Source: Psychrobacillus sp. NEAU-3TGS (GTDB lineage: Bacteria; Bacillota; Bacilli; Bacillales_A; Planococcaceae). From it: DNA of 64,000 nucleotides. The notes below the pieces were generated by a model. That model searched no databases. It saw nothing but the letters and a program-made list of their open reading frames with translations, and was not told the DNA's origin. Every line of letters starts with the position of its first letter. Positions within the stretch are counted from its first letter, which is position 1. Below, in pieces: positions 35,758 through 45,619 of this stretch. Both the position numbers and the translations under genes were made by a program. The stretch lies in contig NZ_JAPNOZ010000010.1 in NCBI RefSeq assembly GCF_029955155.1, positions 713,661 to 777,660 on the forward strand, given 5' to 3'.

Positions 35758-36441
35758 ATGAAAATTCTTAGATATGTATTGATTATTCTACTCGGCATTG
35801 CATTAACAGTAGTGATGAGCTTTTTAGAAATACCCTTCTGGATTATTTATTTGAGTATCGTGTTTTTGTATATTCTTTTACTCGTTGTTCCTTCGATGTA
35901 TATTGTGTATAAATCGAATAACCTAGCAAAAATTGAACGGTATTTAGAGGAAAATAAAAAGAAAGTGCTCTTTACATTCCCGCTTGCGGTAAAAACCGGC
36001 GATCTTCCAACGATTATTCAAGCAATTAATGACATCTTAAAGAAATATAAACAACCATATATGCAAGAAGTATATAAAGCGAATCTGGCGCTATATGAAA
36101 ACAATGTTTCTGAATTCAATATACTTGCTAGACAAATAAGTAAAGAACCACTTCGTACATACTACAAAGCATATGCTGAAGCATTACAAGGAAAATTCGT
36201 GGAAGCTCGAACATTAAAAGAGAGTCTACAAGCCTCTTGGATGAAGCATTCAATCGAAGCGATTATTGCGAAAGAACAAGGAGATATGGAGACGTTCCGG
36301 AAAGAAGCGGATGCTAGTATTGAGAGTGCTAGGGGTATTCAGAAGTTTAGTTTAGTTTACTTTATTCATTTAAGAGATTTGAATGAGACATATAGTAAGA
36401 AAAAGCAGCCCTACGTGGCTGCTTTTTGTTTTGGACAATAA
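35758..36441 (+). CDS. Unknown two-helix membrane protein
   Basis: 227 residues: two N-terminal helices (about 4-50), then a helical, charged cytosolic part (LARQISKEPLRTYYKAYAEA). No family recognised. AAAAGAGGTAA precedes the ATG. The final residues (KKKQPYVAAFCFGQ) are encoded by a terminator hairpin. In the frame reached by adding one base near 36350, the protein would end at TGA 36384 just before that hairpin, so the true C-terminus may differ. Confidence 0.6.
   Translation: MKILRYVLIILLGIALTVVMSFLEIPFWIIYLSIVFLYILLLVVPSMYIVYKSNNLAKIERYLEENKKKVLFTFPLAVKTGDLPTIIQAINDILKKYKQPYMQEVYKANLALYENNVSEFNILARQISKEPLRTYYKAYAEALQGKFVEARTLKESLQASWMKHSIEAIIAKEQGDMETFRKEADASIESARGIQKFSLVYFIHLRDLNETYSKKKQPYVAAFCFGQ
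36400..36430 (+). terminator. Terminator overlapping the end of the 35758 gene
   Basis: 10-bp perfect stem AAAAGCAGCC / GGCTGCTTTT, loop CTACGT, followed by TGTTTT. It lies inside the open frame. Confidence 0.85.
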
Positions 36442-36489
36442 TTTAATTTGGATTACAGGCCCCTCTAAGAGTTACCTATGATGATTTCA

Positions 36490-37686
36490 TTACTTTATTA
36501 CCCCAAGCTCTTTCCCAACTCTTTCATAAATCGCAAGTGCTTCATCAAGCATCTCTTTCGTATGAGCTGCTGTTGGCATATTGCGGACGCGGCCAGTGCC
36601 TTTTGGTACCGTTGGGAATACGATGGATTTTGCGTATACACCTTCTTCGAATAGTCGTTTAGAGAATTCTTGTGTTAGTTTTTCGTCTCCGATAATACAT
36701 GGAGTGATAGGTGTTTCAGATGCTCCTATATCGAATCCAAGCTTAGATAGACCTGCTTTTAAATAATCACCATTTTCCCAAAGCTTGTCGTGCAATTCTG
36801 TTGAATCGATAATCATTTGAACTGCTGCAGTGATTGCCGCAACGTCCCCTGGTGGTAGTGCTGTTGAGAATAGGAATGGACGTGAACGAACTTTTAGCCA
36901 GTCGATTAGGTTCTTTTTACCGGCAACGTATCCACCTACGACCCCGATCGCTTTGGATAAAGTACCGATTTGGAAGTCGATTTCTTTTTCTAAACCGAAG
37001 TGTTTTACTGTTCCTTTTCCTTTACCAGTCACACCTGAACCGTGAGCGTCATCTACGTAAGTGATTAGGTCAAATTCTTTTGCGATTTCTACGATTTCTG
37101 GTAGTTTTGCGATATCGCCGTCCATCGAGAATACGCCATCCGTGATAACCATTACTTTATTGTATTGGCCCGATTCTGTAGCTTGTTTTGCTTTTGCGCG
37201 TAAATCATCCATGTCTGAGTGGTTGAATGGAATGATTTTTGCTTTGGATAGTCGGCAACCATCGATAATGGATGCGTGGTTTAATTGGTCCGATAGAATT
37301 GCATCGTTTTTGTCCATTACAGCTGAAATGGCTGCCATGTTGCAATTAAAGCCGGATTGATAGGAAATAGCTGCTTCAGTTCCTTTGAATTCTGCTAGTT
37401 TTTGTTCTAGTTTTACGTGAAGGTCAAGTGTTCCATTGATTGTACGAACTGCTCCTGCTCCGACACCATATTTGTCGATTGCGTCTTTTGCGATTTGTTT
37501 AAGCTCTTGATTAGTTGCTAGTCCTAAATAGTTATTAGAAGATAAGTTAATAAGTTCCGAACCACGAACTAGAATCTTTGCACCATTTGCTCCCTCAACT
37601 GGATCAATTTCGTTATATAATCCTTGGTTTTTTAGTGCATCTAAGTTTTCTGTTAAAAAGTTGTTTAGTACGTTTGACAAGGTCAT
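36490..37686 (-). CDS. kbl: Glycine C-acetyltransferase (2-amino-3-ketobutyrate CoA ligase)
   Basis: 398-residue PLP enzyme of the alpha-oxoamine synthase family. It splits 2-amino-3-ketobutyrate with CoA to glycine and acetyl-CoA, completing threonine degradation with Tdh. Visible are [36 protein letters not shown], and the PLP lysine in [20 protein letters not shown] 37686 (MTLSNVLNN) follows GAAAGGAAAG; an upstream TTG in frame is less likely. Confidence 0.92.
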   Translation of the reverse strand: MTLSNVLNNFLTENLDALKNQGLYNEIDPVEGANGAKILVRGSELINLSSNNYLGLATNQELKQIAKDAIDKYGVGAGAVRTINGTLDLHVKLEQKLAEFKGTEAAISYQSGFNCNMAAISAVMDKNDAILSDQLNHASIIDGCRLSKAKIIPFNHSDMDDLRAKAKQATESGQYNKVMVITDGVFSMDGDIAKLPEIVEIAKEFDLITYVDDAHGSGVTGKGKGTVKHFGLEKEIDFQIGTLSKAIGVVGGYVAGKKNLIDWLKVRSRPFLFSTALPPGDVAAITAAVQMIIDSTELHDKLWENGDYLKAGLSKLGFDIGASETPITPCIIGDEKLTQEFSKRLFEEGVYAKSIVFPTVPKGTGRVRNMPTAAHTKEMLDEALAIYERVGKELGVIK

Positions 37687-37809
37687 CTTTCCTTTCAAGC
37701 GAAATATTCCTCTCTAGTTTAACATGAATCCTCTTATAAGAGTAAGCTTCTTTGTATGTACTAGTTTCAGACATACTCCATGTTCTTGTACCAAGTACCG
37801 TATTTTTCC

Positions 37810-38154
37810 CTATCCATTACTACTATAAATAACTGTAAGATTCGTGTGCTTTAGCAATTGACTTGCTGGAAAATCTTCTGTAATTATACCTTTATATAAT
37901 CGCTCTATTGCTGCTACTTTTTTATCTCCAAAGGCGATTAGTACAATTTTTTTAGCATTCATAATCGATTGAATACCCATTGTAATTGCTTGTTTTGGTA
38001 CATCCTCTAGATTTTCAAATGTTTTCCCCCGATAACTTGATAAGGATTCTTCAGTAATTTGAGCAATCTTACCTTTTCTAATCAAGATTGCCCATTCATT
38101 AATTGTCCATTTATCTAGAGCAATTCGAATATTTTGCATCAAAATTTCTGTCAT
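37810..38154 (-). pseudogene. nagA'-'nagB deletion fusion remnant
   Basis: 114 residues. The C-terminal part (TFENLEDVPKQAITMGIQSI, then ITEDFPASQLLKHTNLTVIY) is the end of glucosamine-6-phosphate deaminase NagB. The first 33 residues (LMQNIRIALDKWTINEWAIL, RKGKIAQI) instead look like the start of N-acetylglucosamine-6-phosphate deacetylase NagA. Both active sites are missing. An in-frame deletion joining nagA to nagB in a kinase-nagA-nagB operon explains it. It has an intact ribosome site (GAAGGCG) 13 nt after the kinase gene. Confidence 0.65.
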
Positions 38155-38167
38155 TTCATTCGCCTTC

Positions 38168-39160
38168 TTAATCTTTTTTCAATTGGTGACTACTTTTGTA
38201 TTGATTATTAAACTCTCTTACAAACACTGAGCTGATTGGGACCTTTAGAGCAATTAACCCAGCAATGATTGCACCTCCAACTGGTGGAATAAGCGGCTTC
38301 TTAAATGAAATATTTAAATGTGATATCTTCGCTAATTCCACCAATTTCGGAATAAATAAATCTGCGTTCAAAAATACCCCACCCGATAACACAACCATTG
38401 TTTCTTTATCTTTTAATTTCATTTTGCTATGACAAGCTTTAATAGAAATAAAGAGGTCTTCACAAGCCTTTTGTATGATTGATTGCGCTATTTCGTCGTT
38501 ACTTAATGCTTCCTCTACTGCATAAACGCCCAACGGTGCAATAATTGAACGGGGATGTTCATCACCATAAACTATTTCAATTATCTCTGGAACTGAGCTA
38601 ACATTAAAATGACTTAACAATCGCTTAGTCAACGAAGTGGCTAAGCCTCGCCCATCGAATGCTTTAAATACCGCCTTTATTACCCCTATTCCTAAATCGT
38701 AACCGCTTCCCTCGTCATCGAATATATATCCCCATCCTGCAGTACGAAACAATTCATGATGCTCGTTAATACCTACCGTTATAGCACCAGTCCCAGCAAT
38801 TTGAACAATTCCTTCACGGCCTAATGTTCCGGAATATAAGGCATTAACTGCGTCATTTGCAAGTAATATCTCTGTCTTTGAAGGCAAATATTGCTGTAAC
38901 TCATGCTGAAGCATTCCTTCATAGTTACCTTCTCCAACTCCAGCCATTCCAGCGTAACAATAGGCAAGCTCATTAAATACATTCGGATTTTGGCTTTGAA
39001 TGTTGAGAAGTACATCTTGTATTACTTTCTTAAATTCTTCCTTTGACATGGCAGTTGGATTACTTCGTCCACCTATTAGTTGGCTATAAATTTTTCCATG
39101 CTCATCTGCAATAACTGCAGAAGTTGTTGTGCCACCACCATCAATTCCTAATACGTACAT
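38168..39160 (-). CDS. N-acetylglucosamine kinase-like ATPase (BadF/BadG/BcrA/BcrD family)
   Basis: 330-residue ASKHA sugar kinase. Phosphate-1 loop GIDGGGTTTSAVI, second motif QIAGTGAITVGI, AGWGYIFDDEGSGYDLG typical of eukaryote-like GlcNAc kinases, and the adenosine motif VVLSGGVFLNADLF. It probably phosphorylates GlcNAc or a related amino sugar. It is upstream of the nagA'-'nagB remnant and downstream of the ROK gene, with a hairpin between. Confidence 0.85.
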   Translation of the reverse strand: MYVLGIDGGGTTTSAVIADEHGKIYSQLIGGRSNPTAMSKEEFKKVIQDVLLNIQSQNPNVFNELAYCYAGMAGVGEGNYEGMLQHELQQYLPSKTEILLANDAVNALYSGTLGREGIVQIAGTGAITVGINEHHELFRTAGWGYIFDDEGSGYDLGIGVIKAVFKAFDGRGLATSLTKRLLSHFNVSSVPEIIEIVYGDEHPRSIIAPLGVYAVEEALSNDEIAQSIIQKACEDLFISIKACHSKMKLKDKETMVVLSGGVFLNADLFIPKLVELAKISHLNISFKKPLIPPVGGAIIAGLIALKVPISSVFVREFNNQYKSSHQLKKD

Positions 39161-39208
39161 ATCCCCATCTCCATTCCCAAAAATCCTTCCCGTTATCCCT
39201 AATAAAAT

Positions 39209-39253
39209 AGGGTGAGCTAAAAAGTTGTTTTAAACTACTTTTTAAGTCACCCT
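39209..39253 (-). terminator. Long hairpin between ROK gene and kinase
   Basis: 22-nt arms with 19 matches (AGGGTGA..TAAAAAGT..GTTT) and a tiny loop, followed on the minus strand by ATTTTATT. It could terminate or attenuate transcription from the ROK gene into the kinase gene. Confidence 0.65.
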
Positions 39254-39333
39254 TACTATTTTCCTATATTTACTGAAACTACATGGAATCTTATACAAGA
39301 GGCAGTTGTTTCAAATTCGATCATCTTTTATCT

Positions 39334-40488
39334 TTAATTTATATCAAATAACGAATTTTGTGCTTGAATTGCAGCTCCAAGGACAACACCTTGACTACCT
39401 AAACTAGAATGGACGATTTGTAAGTTCTTTTTAATCGGTTCCCACATATACCTTTCACACTTTTCTACAATTTGTCCTGTCATTTCAGGCATTTTATCGA
39501 TTAAGTTTCCACTCAATATAATACATTCCGGTTCGTATAAACACGCAAGATTGCTAATAGCTAAAGCAATATATGTCGCTGTACGATCCAAAATATTATG
39601 CGCCCACGATTCTCCATCTCTAAAAGCTCCGAACACTTCATCTATTGAAGAAATATCCTTCATTTTCTTTGCATCTGCAAGTATAGCCCCTTCTGAAATA
39701 TATGTGCATAAGCACCCGAATTTCCCACAACTACATACATTCCCATTTGGATCTATAACTGTGTGACCAATTTCTCCAGCGTTATTAGATTCTCCACGAT
39801 GCACTTCCCCATTCAGAAGAATTGCTGCGCCGATACCGGAACCAATACCAACTAGGATGGAACTTTTTGAATCCTTTGCTTTTCCTACTGTATTTTCAGC
39901 AATAATTTTCATTTTTAATTCATTATCTATCACAACATTTAGTGACGATAACTTACTTAAATCACGCATAAGATGAACATTTTTCCATCTTAGTTGTTCT
40001 GCAAGTCTCACAATACCATTCTCATAATCAATAGAACCTGGAAGTCCAACCGCTAATCCAATAATTTTCTCCATAGGTATTTCATTTAGCTTAATAATAT
40101 TTTTAACTTTATTATTAATATTTTGCACTGTTTCTTCATATGACTCTAGGGGATTTCTAACATGGGTTTGCAAATCCACCACTTCACCTACATAATTCAC
40201 AATGCCAATTTTTAAAACAGCTTTATCCAATTCTACCCCGATGGTAAATAAGACATCACCACATATATCAAGTAAGGTAGCCCTTCTCCCAACACCGGAA
40301 GTAACTGATTTCGTTTCCTTAACAAAACCTTGTTCCTGCAATTCACCAACAATTCGAGTAATAGATGTAGGACTCATTTTAGTAATTTTTGAAATTTGCA
40401 TTCTAGAAATTGGAGCCATATTTTTGATTAATTCAAGTACGTATGTTTTATTTTGTTTTTTCATCAAGATTTGGTCTTGTTTTTCCAT
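39334..40488 (-). CDS. ROK family transcriptional regulator (NagC/XylR-like)
   Basis: 384-residue ROK repressor. N-terminal winged HTH (residues about 12-65, MQISKITKMSPTSITRIVGE), then an ASKHA sugar-binding domain with GVGSGIG-type loop (VGIGSGIGAAILLNGEV) and the zinc motif CSCGKFGCLC. In place of the usual E after GC-L there is Cys. Likely represses the adjacent sugar operons and is released by an amino sugar or its phosphate. ATG 40488 chosen over TTG 40491. Confidence 0.88.
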   Translation of the reverse strand: MEKQDQILMKKQNKTYVLELIKNMAPISRMQISKITKMSPTSITRIVGELQEQGFVKETKSVTSGVGRRATLLDICGDVLFTIGVELDKAVLKIGIVNYVGEVVDLQTHVRNPLESYEETVQNINNKVKNIIKLNEIPMEKIIGLAVGLPGSIDYENGIVRLAEQLRWKNVHLMRDLSKLSSLNVVIDNELKMKIIAENTVGKAKDSKSSILVGIGSGIGAAILLNGEVHRGESNNAGEIGHTVIDPNGNVCSCGKFGCLCTYISEGAILADAKKMKDISSIDEVFGAFRDGESWAHNILDRTATYIALAISNLACLYEPECIILSGNLIDKMPEMTGQIVEKCERYMWEPIKKNLQIVHSSLGSQGVVLGAAIQAQNSLFDIN

Positions 40489-40512
40489 CAATTATTAACC
40501 TTCTTTTGTGGA

Positions 40513-40531
40513 GATTAGTTTATTACTAATC
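40513..40531. promoter_or_regulatory. Candidate operator upstream of the ROK gene
   Basis: Perfect inverted repeat GATTAGT-TTATT-ACTAATC, 25 nt before the ROK start codon. Its position suits autoregulation. Confidence 0.45.
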
Positions 40532-40710
40532 AACCAAGTATTATTTACATACCTAAACGCATGAAATAATTTATCTTTTCAATTATTAATTGGCATGCTA
40601 TTTTATAATAATGTACAACCATTTATAAATCTATAACGAGAAGCCTATACTGGATTTCTCACAGGTAGGCTTCCGTCATTCCTCAGAAATAGATTTTATT
40701 ATAAACTCTA

Positions 40711-41604
40711 CTAATTTTTAAACTTCTGAATATATTGCACTGCATCTGCAATATCTTTAGCTGGATCAATATTTACTTCTCTCTCAATAGTTAGGTATCC
40801 ACGGTAATTGATTTCTTTCAACGCATTGAAATAGTTTTTGAAATTCACTTCTCCTTGCCCCAATGGTGTTTCTCGAAAATATTCGCCAGAGGAAACCATT
40901 TCAGCAATTTTTGCATGGTCTACTCCTCCTCCATATCCTAAGTAGCCGTAAACATCACGAGGATCAACTGCCTTTAGTTGAACACCATCTTTTACATGTG
41001 TATGAACAATGTAATCTTTTAGTAGTTTTGCCCCTTCTACCGGATCGTCTCCTGTAACCATTACCATATTAGCCGGATCAAAGTTAACAGAAACACCGTT
41101 TGTGCTAAGACTGTCCAAAAATGATTTTAATCTATTAGCTTTTTCAGGACCTGTTTCAATTGCAAAGAATGCATTTAGACTTTTAGCATATACGCCTAAT
41201 TCTTCGCATGCTTTTTGCATTGCCTCGTAGACCTTGCTATTTTGATTTTCAGGTATTATTCCAATATGGGTAGTAACTATATTTGTTCCTAAATCTACTG
41301 CCAAATCTAAGATGCGCTTAGACTTTTCCACCTTTTCTTCATTGAGAATAGCATCTTGAAATCCATGTCCTCCTAAATCTCCGCAAAGTGCTGAAATTTC
41401 TAATCCTATTGAATCCAAGAAATTTTTTAACTCTTTTCGTGCCACAGAGCTCATATTTTCCGGTTCCATTCCTCCATCTACTGCATAAATTTGGACACCA
41501 TCCGCTCCTATTTCCTTCGCTTTTTTTAAGCCCTCATAAAGTGGCAATCTAAGACTATCTACAATCACACCAATTTTGTTGGATAATTTGACTTGTAAGC
41601 TCAT
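40711..41604 (-). CDS. Sugar phosphate isomerase/epimerase (xylose-isomerase-like TIM barrel)
   Basis: 297-residue AP_endonuc_2 TIM-barrel protein: GADGVQIYAVDGG, VTTHIGIIPEN, FFAIETGPEKANRL, VNFDPANMVMVTGDD, HTHVKDG and GYLTIEREVN provide the metal-binding Glu/His/Asp set. It probably isomerises or epimerises a keto-sugar made by the adjacent dehydrogenase. Its ATG shares one base with the upstream stop (TAATG). Confidence 0.85.
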   Translation of the reverse strand: MSLQVKLSNKIGVIVDSLRLPLYEGLKKAKEIGADGVQIYAVDGGMEPENMSSVARKELKNFLDSIGLEISALCGDLGGHGFQDAILNEEKVEKSKRILDLAVDLGTNIVTTHIGIIPENQNSKVYEAMQKACEELGVYAKSLNAFFAIETGPEKANRLKSFLDSLSTNGVSVNFDPANMVMVTGDDPVEGAKLLKDYIVHTHVKDGVQLKAVDPRDVYGYLGYGGGVDHAKIAEMVSSGEYFRETPLGQGEVNFKNYFNALKEINYRGYLTIEREVNIDPAKDIADAVQYIQKFKN

Positions 41605-42665
41605 TACGAAAAAATCACCTCACACTTTTTCTCCGCAGCTTCATAAATACCTTCCAGCATTTTCATCATTTCCACACCATCTTCAATTGGAGCAACTGGT
41701 TTCTCTCCCGTTAAACAGCTATTTACAAATGAATCAATTTCACTTTGAAATGCTTTTTCAAAATCAAAAGATAAATTGTCCATTTGTGGATGTATATTTA
41801 AAATTGTATTATTTTCTTCACTAACGATAACCAATTCAGGCTCTAACTCAGCCCCACCTTTTGTTCCAAACAGTTTGACGTTAATTTCATCTTTTTTAGC
41901 CTGCAAAGTGAATGAAACGTCTACAAACAGAGAAGCCCCATTTTCAAAGGTAATAAGAGCATTAGCTAAATCTTCTACCGTATTTTTGGATTTATCGTAA
42001 TCAGCCGCTTTATAAAAACTTAAATTTTCTACATTTCCTCTGTTGCCTAGGTTACTATAAGTATTTCCAGAAATAGACTTTACTTTTGGTCGCCCCATTA
42101 AATACCAACAAATATCTATCACGTGAACACCTAAATCAATTAGTGGTCCTCCGCCAGATCTTTCTTTATCAGCAAACCATCCTCCTGGATTTCCAAGACG
42201 TCTTAGACATGAGGCTTTCGCGTAGTAAATTTCCCCCAACTTACCTGCATCAATAAATGATTTTAATACTTTAGTATTTGTCGCAAATCTTCTCACAAAA
42301 CCTACTTGTAACACTTTTTCGGACTTTTCAACTGCACCTTGAACCCTAAGTGCTTCTTCAACATTCAAAGACAATGGTTTTTCGACAAGTACATGTTTTC
42401 CACTATTAAGTGCTGCAATGGAGATTTCCGCATGTGTATTGTTCCATGTACAAATACTCACTGCGTCGACCTGTGGATCTGTAAATACTTCATCTAAACT
42501 CTGATACACATGTGAAACACCATATTGAGCAGCTTTTTGCGTAGCTCTTTCTGATACATAATCGAAAATGCCATGTAGAATAACGTCTGGATTATTTACA
42601 TATGAGTTGAAATGAAAATCTGATATTGATCCTGTTCCTATTATACAAACCTTTAGTTTTTTCAA
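41604..42665 (-). CDS. Gfo/Idh/MocA family oxidoreductase
   Basis: 353-residue NAD(P)-dependent sugar dehydrogenase. N-terminal Rossmann motif IIGTGSISDFH, the EKP motif (HVLVEKPLSLNVEEALR) and C-terminal alpha/beta domain with GGPLIDLGVHVIDICWYLMG. It likely oxidises a sugar or inositol-like hydroxyl. The TTG at 42665 has AAAGGGG 8 nt upstream; the longer frame to 42719 overlaps the previous gene and lacks a site. Confidence 0.87.
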   Translation of the reverse strand: MKKLKVCIIGTGSISDFHFNSYVNNPDVILHGIFDYVSERATQKAAQYGVSHVYQSLDEVFTDPQVDAVSICTWNNTHAEISIAALNSGKHVLVEKPLSLNVEEALRVQGAVEKSEKVLQVGFVRRFATNTKVLKSFIDAGKLGEIYYAKASCLRRLGNPGGWFADKERSGGGPLIDLGVHVIDICWYLMGRPKVKSISGNTYSNLGNRGNVENLSFYKAADYDKSKNTVEDLANALITFENGASLFVDVSFTLQAKKDEINVKLFGTKGGAELEPELVIVSEENNTILNIHPQMDNLSFDFEKAFQSEIDSFVNSCLTGEKPVAPIEDGVEMMKMLEGIYEAAEKKCEVIFS

Positions 42666-42702
42666 AGTTATTTCCCCTTTAAGCTCATTAATTTTTGTTT
42701 TC

Positions 42703-43581
42703 TTACTGTTCAACTTCATTCCATAATCTTCTTACGTTGTCCATACCAATTTTTGAGCCTACTTTACAATCTTCCATACCTTCAAATTCAACCGTAAGAT
42801 ATCCATCATAACCGGAGTTTTTCACTAATTTCATCACTTCTCGAATATTGATGTCCCCGTGCCCTACAATAGCCCCGCGCAAATAGTTTTCATTCACCGT
42901 TCTAAACCATACCCCGTCTCCTGGATTTTCATAATAAGGTCGGATATAAAAGTCTTTAAAATGAACGGTTGCAGCATACTTCAAATTTTTCTTCACACCT
43001 ACAAGTGGATCTTCATCTATACATAGGAAGTTTCCAACATCAAGTGTTGTTTTGAAGTTCTCGCGATTCACTGCATGAATAACACTTTGCACACGATCGC
43101 TCGTTTGAACATTAAATCCATGGTTTTCAATTGTAGTAGTAATACCGAATTGTGCAGCATAGTCAGCCACTAATTGACTACCTTTCACGAATTTGGAGAA
43201 ATGCTCCTCAAAGTAGTGAATGGTCATTTCTTCAGGCTGTAATGTAAATGCCGTCACATCATGACGCATAATTTTAATACCTAGACGGTTCACAATATCC
43301 ACATGTTGTTTCAAACGAGTTACTTCTTCTTCAAACGCTTCTTCTGTTTCTTGCACAAAATTTGCTGGTAAAGAATACGCAGACAATTCTATTCCAACAG
43401 ATTCGGCTTTTGCCTTAATCTGATCAGCTAACTCCACATTATCCACAACAGTAAAACCATAAGGAACAATTTCCATATGTTCCCCTCCGTTGTCTGCAAT
43501 CCATTGGATAACATCCAAAACTGTCATTGTTCCTTCTCTCAATTCTTTTACTAGGCTGTATGTACTTAAACCTACTTTCAT
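42703..43581 (-). CDS. Sugar phosphate isomerase/epimerase (second TIM-barrel paralog)
   Basis: 292-residue AP_endonuc_2 TIM barrel: MKVGLSTYSLVKELREG, IKIMRHDVTAF, TTTIENHGFNV, TLDVGNFLCIDEDPL, TVHFKDFYIRP and GYLTVEFEGMED. It is related to but not a close copy of the 40711 gene. The ATG 43581 follows GAAGAGGTGA. With the dehydrogenase between them, the two isomerases suggest a multi-step oxidation/epimerisation of an imported sugar. Confidence 0.85.
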   Translation of the reverse strand: MKVGLSTYSLVKELREGTMTVLDVIQWIADNGGEHMEIVPYGFTVVDNVELADQIKAKAESVGIELSAYSLPANFVQETEEAFEEEVTRLKQHVDIVNRLGIKIMRHDVTAFTLQPEEMTIHYFEEHFSKFVKGSQLVADYAAQFGITTTIENHGFNVQTSDRVQSVIHAVNRENFKTTLDVGNFLCIDEDPLVGVKKNLKYAATVHFKDFYIRPYYENPGDGVWFRTVNENYLRGAIVGHGDINIREVMKLVKNSGYDGYLTVEFEGMEDCKVGSKIGMDNVRRLWNEVEQ

Positions 43582-43647
43582 TCTCTTCACCTCTTCAATT
43601 TGATATGATACTTTTTTCGTTTACTTGATTTTTATTCATTTCTACAT

Positions 43648-44619
43648 TTACGAGCTCATTAAATGACATGAAACGAAATGATTGTCTAATGCCACTTGTG
43701 TAACTTTCGGTTCTATAGTTTTACACACTTCCATACTAACCGGGCAACGTGTATGGAATGGACAACCTGTTGGAGGATTCATCGGGCTTGGCAAATCTCC
43801 TTTTAGGATAATTCGTTCTTTCCTAAACGTTGGATCTGGTACTGGCACGGAAGATAGCAAGGCCTTTGTATAAGGATGTTGCGGATCAGAGAAGATAGCA
43901 TCTTTTGGTCCTGATTCAACAATTGTCCCTAAATACATTACACCGATATAATCGCTAATATGTTCTACCACACTTAAATCGTGGGAGATAAACAAATAGG
44001 TGATATTGTACTCACTTTGTAAATCCTTTAATAAATTTAATATTTGTGATTGGATCGAAACGTCAAGAGCCGAAACAGGTTCATCCGCAATTATTAATCG
44101 TGGCTTCATGATAAGCGCACGAGCAATTCCAATACGTTGACGTTGACCCCCACTGAATTCATGTGCATATCGATCCGCGTGAGATTCGTTTAATCCTACA
44201 ACTTTTAAAATCTCAGAAACTAAACGTTGCTGTTCTAGTTTTGATAACTTTGTATGAATCAAAAGGGGTTCTGCAATAATATCTCGCACTTTCATTCTAG
44301 GGTTTAAAGAAGCATACGGATCTTGAAAAATCATTTGAACTTTTTGTCTCATTTTCTTTAACTGTGATTCTTTCTTTTGAGAAATCTCTTCCCCGTCGAT
44401 CCAAATTTCCCCGTCACTCGGTGTAAGTAAGCGAGATACAAGACGACCAGTTGACGATTTCCCACAGCCACTTTCTCCTACTAAACTGAATGTTTGCCCT
44501 TCCATAATTTCGAAAGATACATCGTTAACAGCCTTTAGTGTCTTTTTCCTCCCGAATACACCACTCGGAATATCAAATGATTTTCTAATACCTGTGACTT
44601 TTAGAAGCTTATTAGACAT
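43648..44619 (-). CDS. ABC transporter ATP-binding protein, DppF type (sugar locus)
   Basis: 323-residue ATPase: Walker [28 protein letters not shown], signature FSGGQRQRIGIARAL, Walker B LIIADEP and the CPFHTRCP extension. ATG 44619 follows AAAGGGGGG; it overlaps the end of the DppD-like gene by 8 nt. Partner of that subunit for import of an oligosaccharide or glycopeptide. Confidence 0.92.
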   Translation of the reverse strand: MSNKLLKVTGIRKSFDIPSGVFGRKKTLKAVNDVSFEIMEGQTFSLVGESGCGKSSTGRLVSRLLTPSDGEIWIDGEEISQKKESQLKKMRQKVQMIFQDPYASLNPRMKVRDIIAEPLLIHTKLSKLEQQRLVSEILKVVGLNESHADRYAHEFSGGQRQRIGIARALIMKPRLIIADEPVSALDVSIQSQILNLLKDLQSEYNITYLFISHDLSVVEHISDYIGVMYLGTIVESGPKDAIFSDPQHPYTKALLSSVPVPDPTFRKERIILKGDLPSPMNPPTGCPFHTRCPVSMEVCKTIEPKVTQVALDNHFVSCHLMSS

Positions 44620-45604
44620 GCGTTTCCCCCCTTTCATGATCATAAAGCCAACAGCTACACAGCCTTTCGTTTTCTAGCATCATACTAGTTGGTTCTTTCT
44701 CTAAACAAATTGGCATTACCTGTGTACATCTCGGTGCAAATTTACATCCTATCGGCATATCACTAGGGTCTGGGACATTCCCTTTAATCGAATCTAACTT
44801 ATCCCTTTTATCACCAATTTTAGGTACAGAGCCAATTAGTCCCTGAGTATAAGGATGTTTTGGTTTTTCAAATAAATCAAATACGTCTGCTTCTTCGACA
44901 ACTCTTCCTGCATACATAACCACTACTCGATCACACATTTCAGCTACAATACCTAAATCATGAGTTATCAACAAAATAGACATATTCTCTTGCTGTTGAA
45001 GTTGTTTCATCAATTCCAATATTTGTGCTTGAATTGTTACATCAAGCGCAGTTGTAGGTTCATCTGCAATTAATAGATTGGGATTACAGGACATTGCCAT
45101 TGCAATCATTACTCTTTGTCTCATCCCACCAGATAATTGATGTGGATACTCATTTATTACTTCATCCGAACGAGCAATTCCAACTTTCTTTAACATAGAA
45201 ACCGCGTGCTCTTTTGCCTGCTTCTTATTCAAATTCAAATGAATTCGGATTGGTTCCATTAACTGCTCCCCTATTTTCATCACTGGATTTAGAGAAGTCA
45301 TTGGTTCTTGGAATATCATTGCAATTTGTTTACCACGCATTTTTCTCATTTCATTTACATTTAAGCTAGTTAAATCCTGCCCATTAAATCGAATGTTTCC
45401 ACCTGTTATTTCTCCACTTGTTCCTTTAAATAACCCCATGATGGAAAGTGATGTTAAACTTTTACCACAACCTGATTCGCCAACTAAACCTATAACTTCG
45501 CCTTTGTTTATATGAAAATTTACTCCATGTAGGATTCTAATTTTCCGCTTATCTTTCGTAAAATCAGTTTGAAGCTGCTCGACTTGCAGTAGTTTTTCGC
45601 TCAT
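44612..45604 (-). CDS. ABC transporter ATP-binding protein, DppD type (sugar locus)
   Basis: 330-residue ATPase: Walker [29 protein letters not shown], signature [15 protein letters not shown], Walker [14 protein letters not shown] and the C-terminal CKFAPRCTQVMPIC motif. Forms the motor with the DppF-like subunit. 15 nt downstream of the DppC-like gene. Confidence 0.92.
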   Translation of the reverse strand: MSEKLLQVEQLQTDFTKDKRKIRILHGVNFHINKGEVIGLVGESGCGKSLTSLSIMGLFKGTSGEITGGNIRFNGQDLTSLNVNEMRKMRGKQIAMIFQEPMTSLNPVMKIGEQLMEPIRIHLNLNKKQAKEHAVSMLKKVGIARSDEVINEYPHQLSGGMRQRVMIAMAMSCNPNLLIADEPTTALDVTIQAQILELMKQLQQQENMSILLITHDLGIVAEMCDRVVVMYAGRVVEEADVFDLFEKPKHPYTQGLIGSVPKIGDKRDKLDSIKGNVPDPSDMPIGCKFAPRCTQVMPICLEKEPTSMMLENERLCSCWLYDHERGETHV

Positions 45605-45619
45605 CCTTTACAAACTCCC

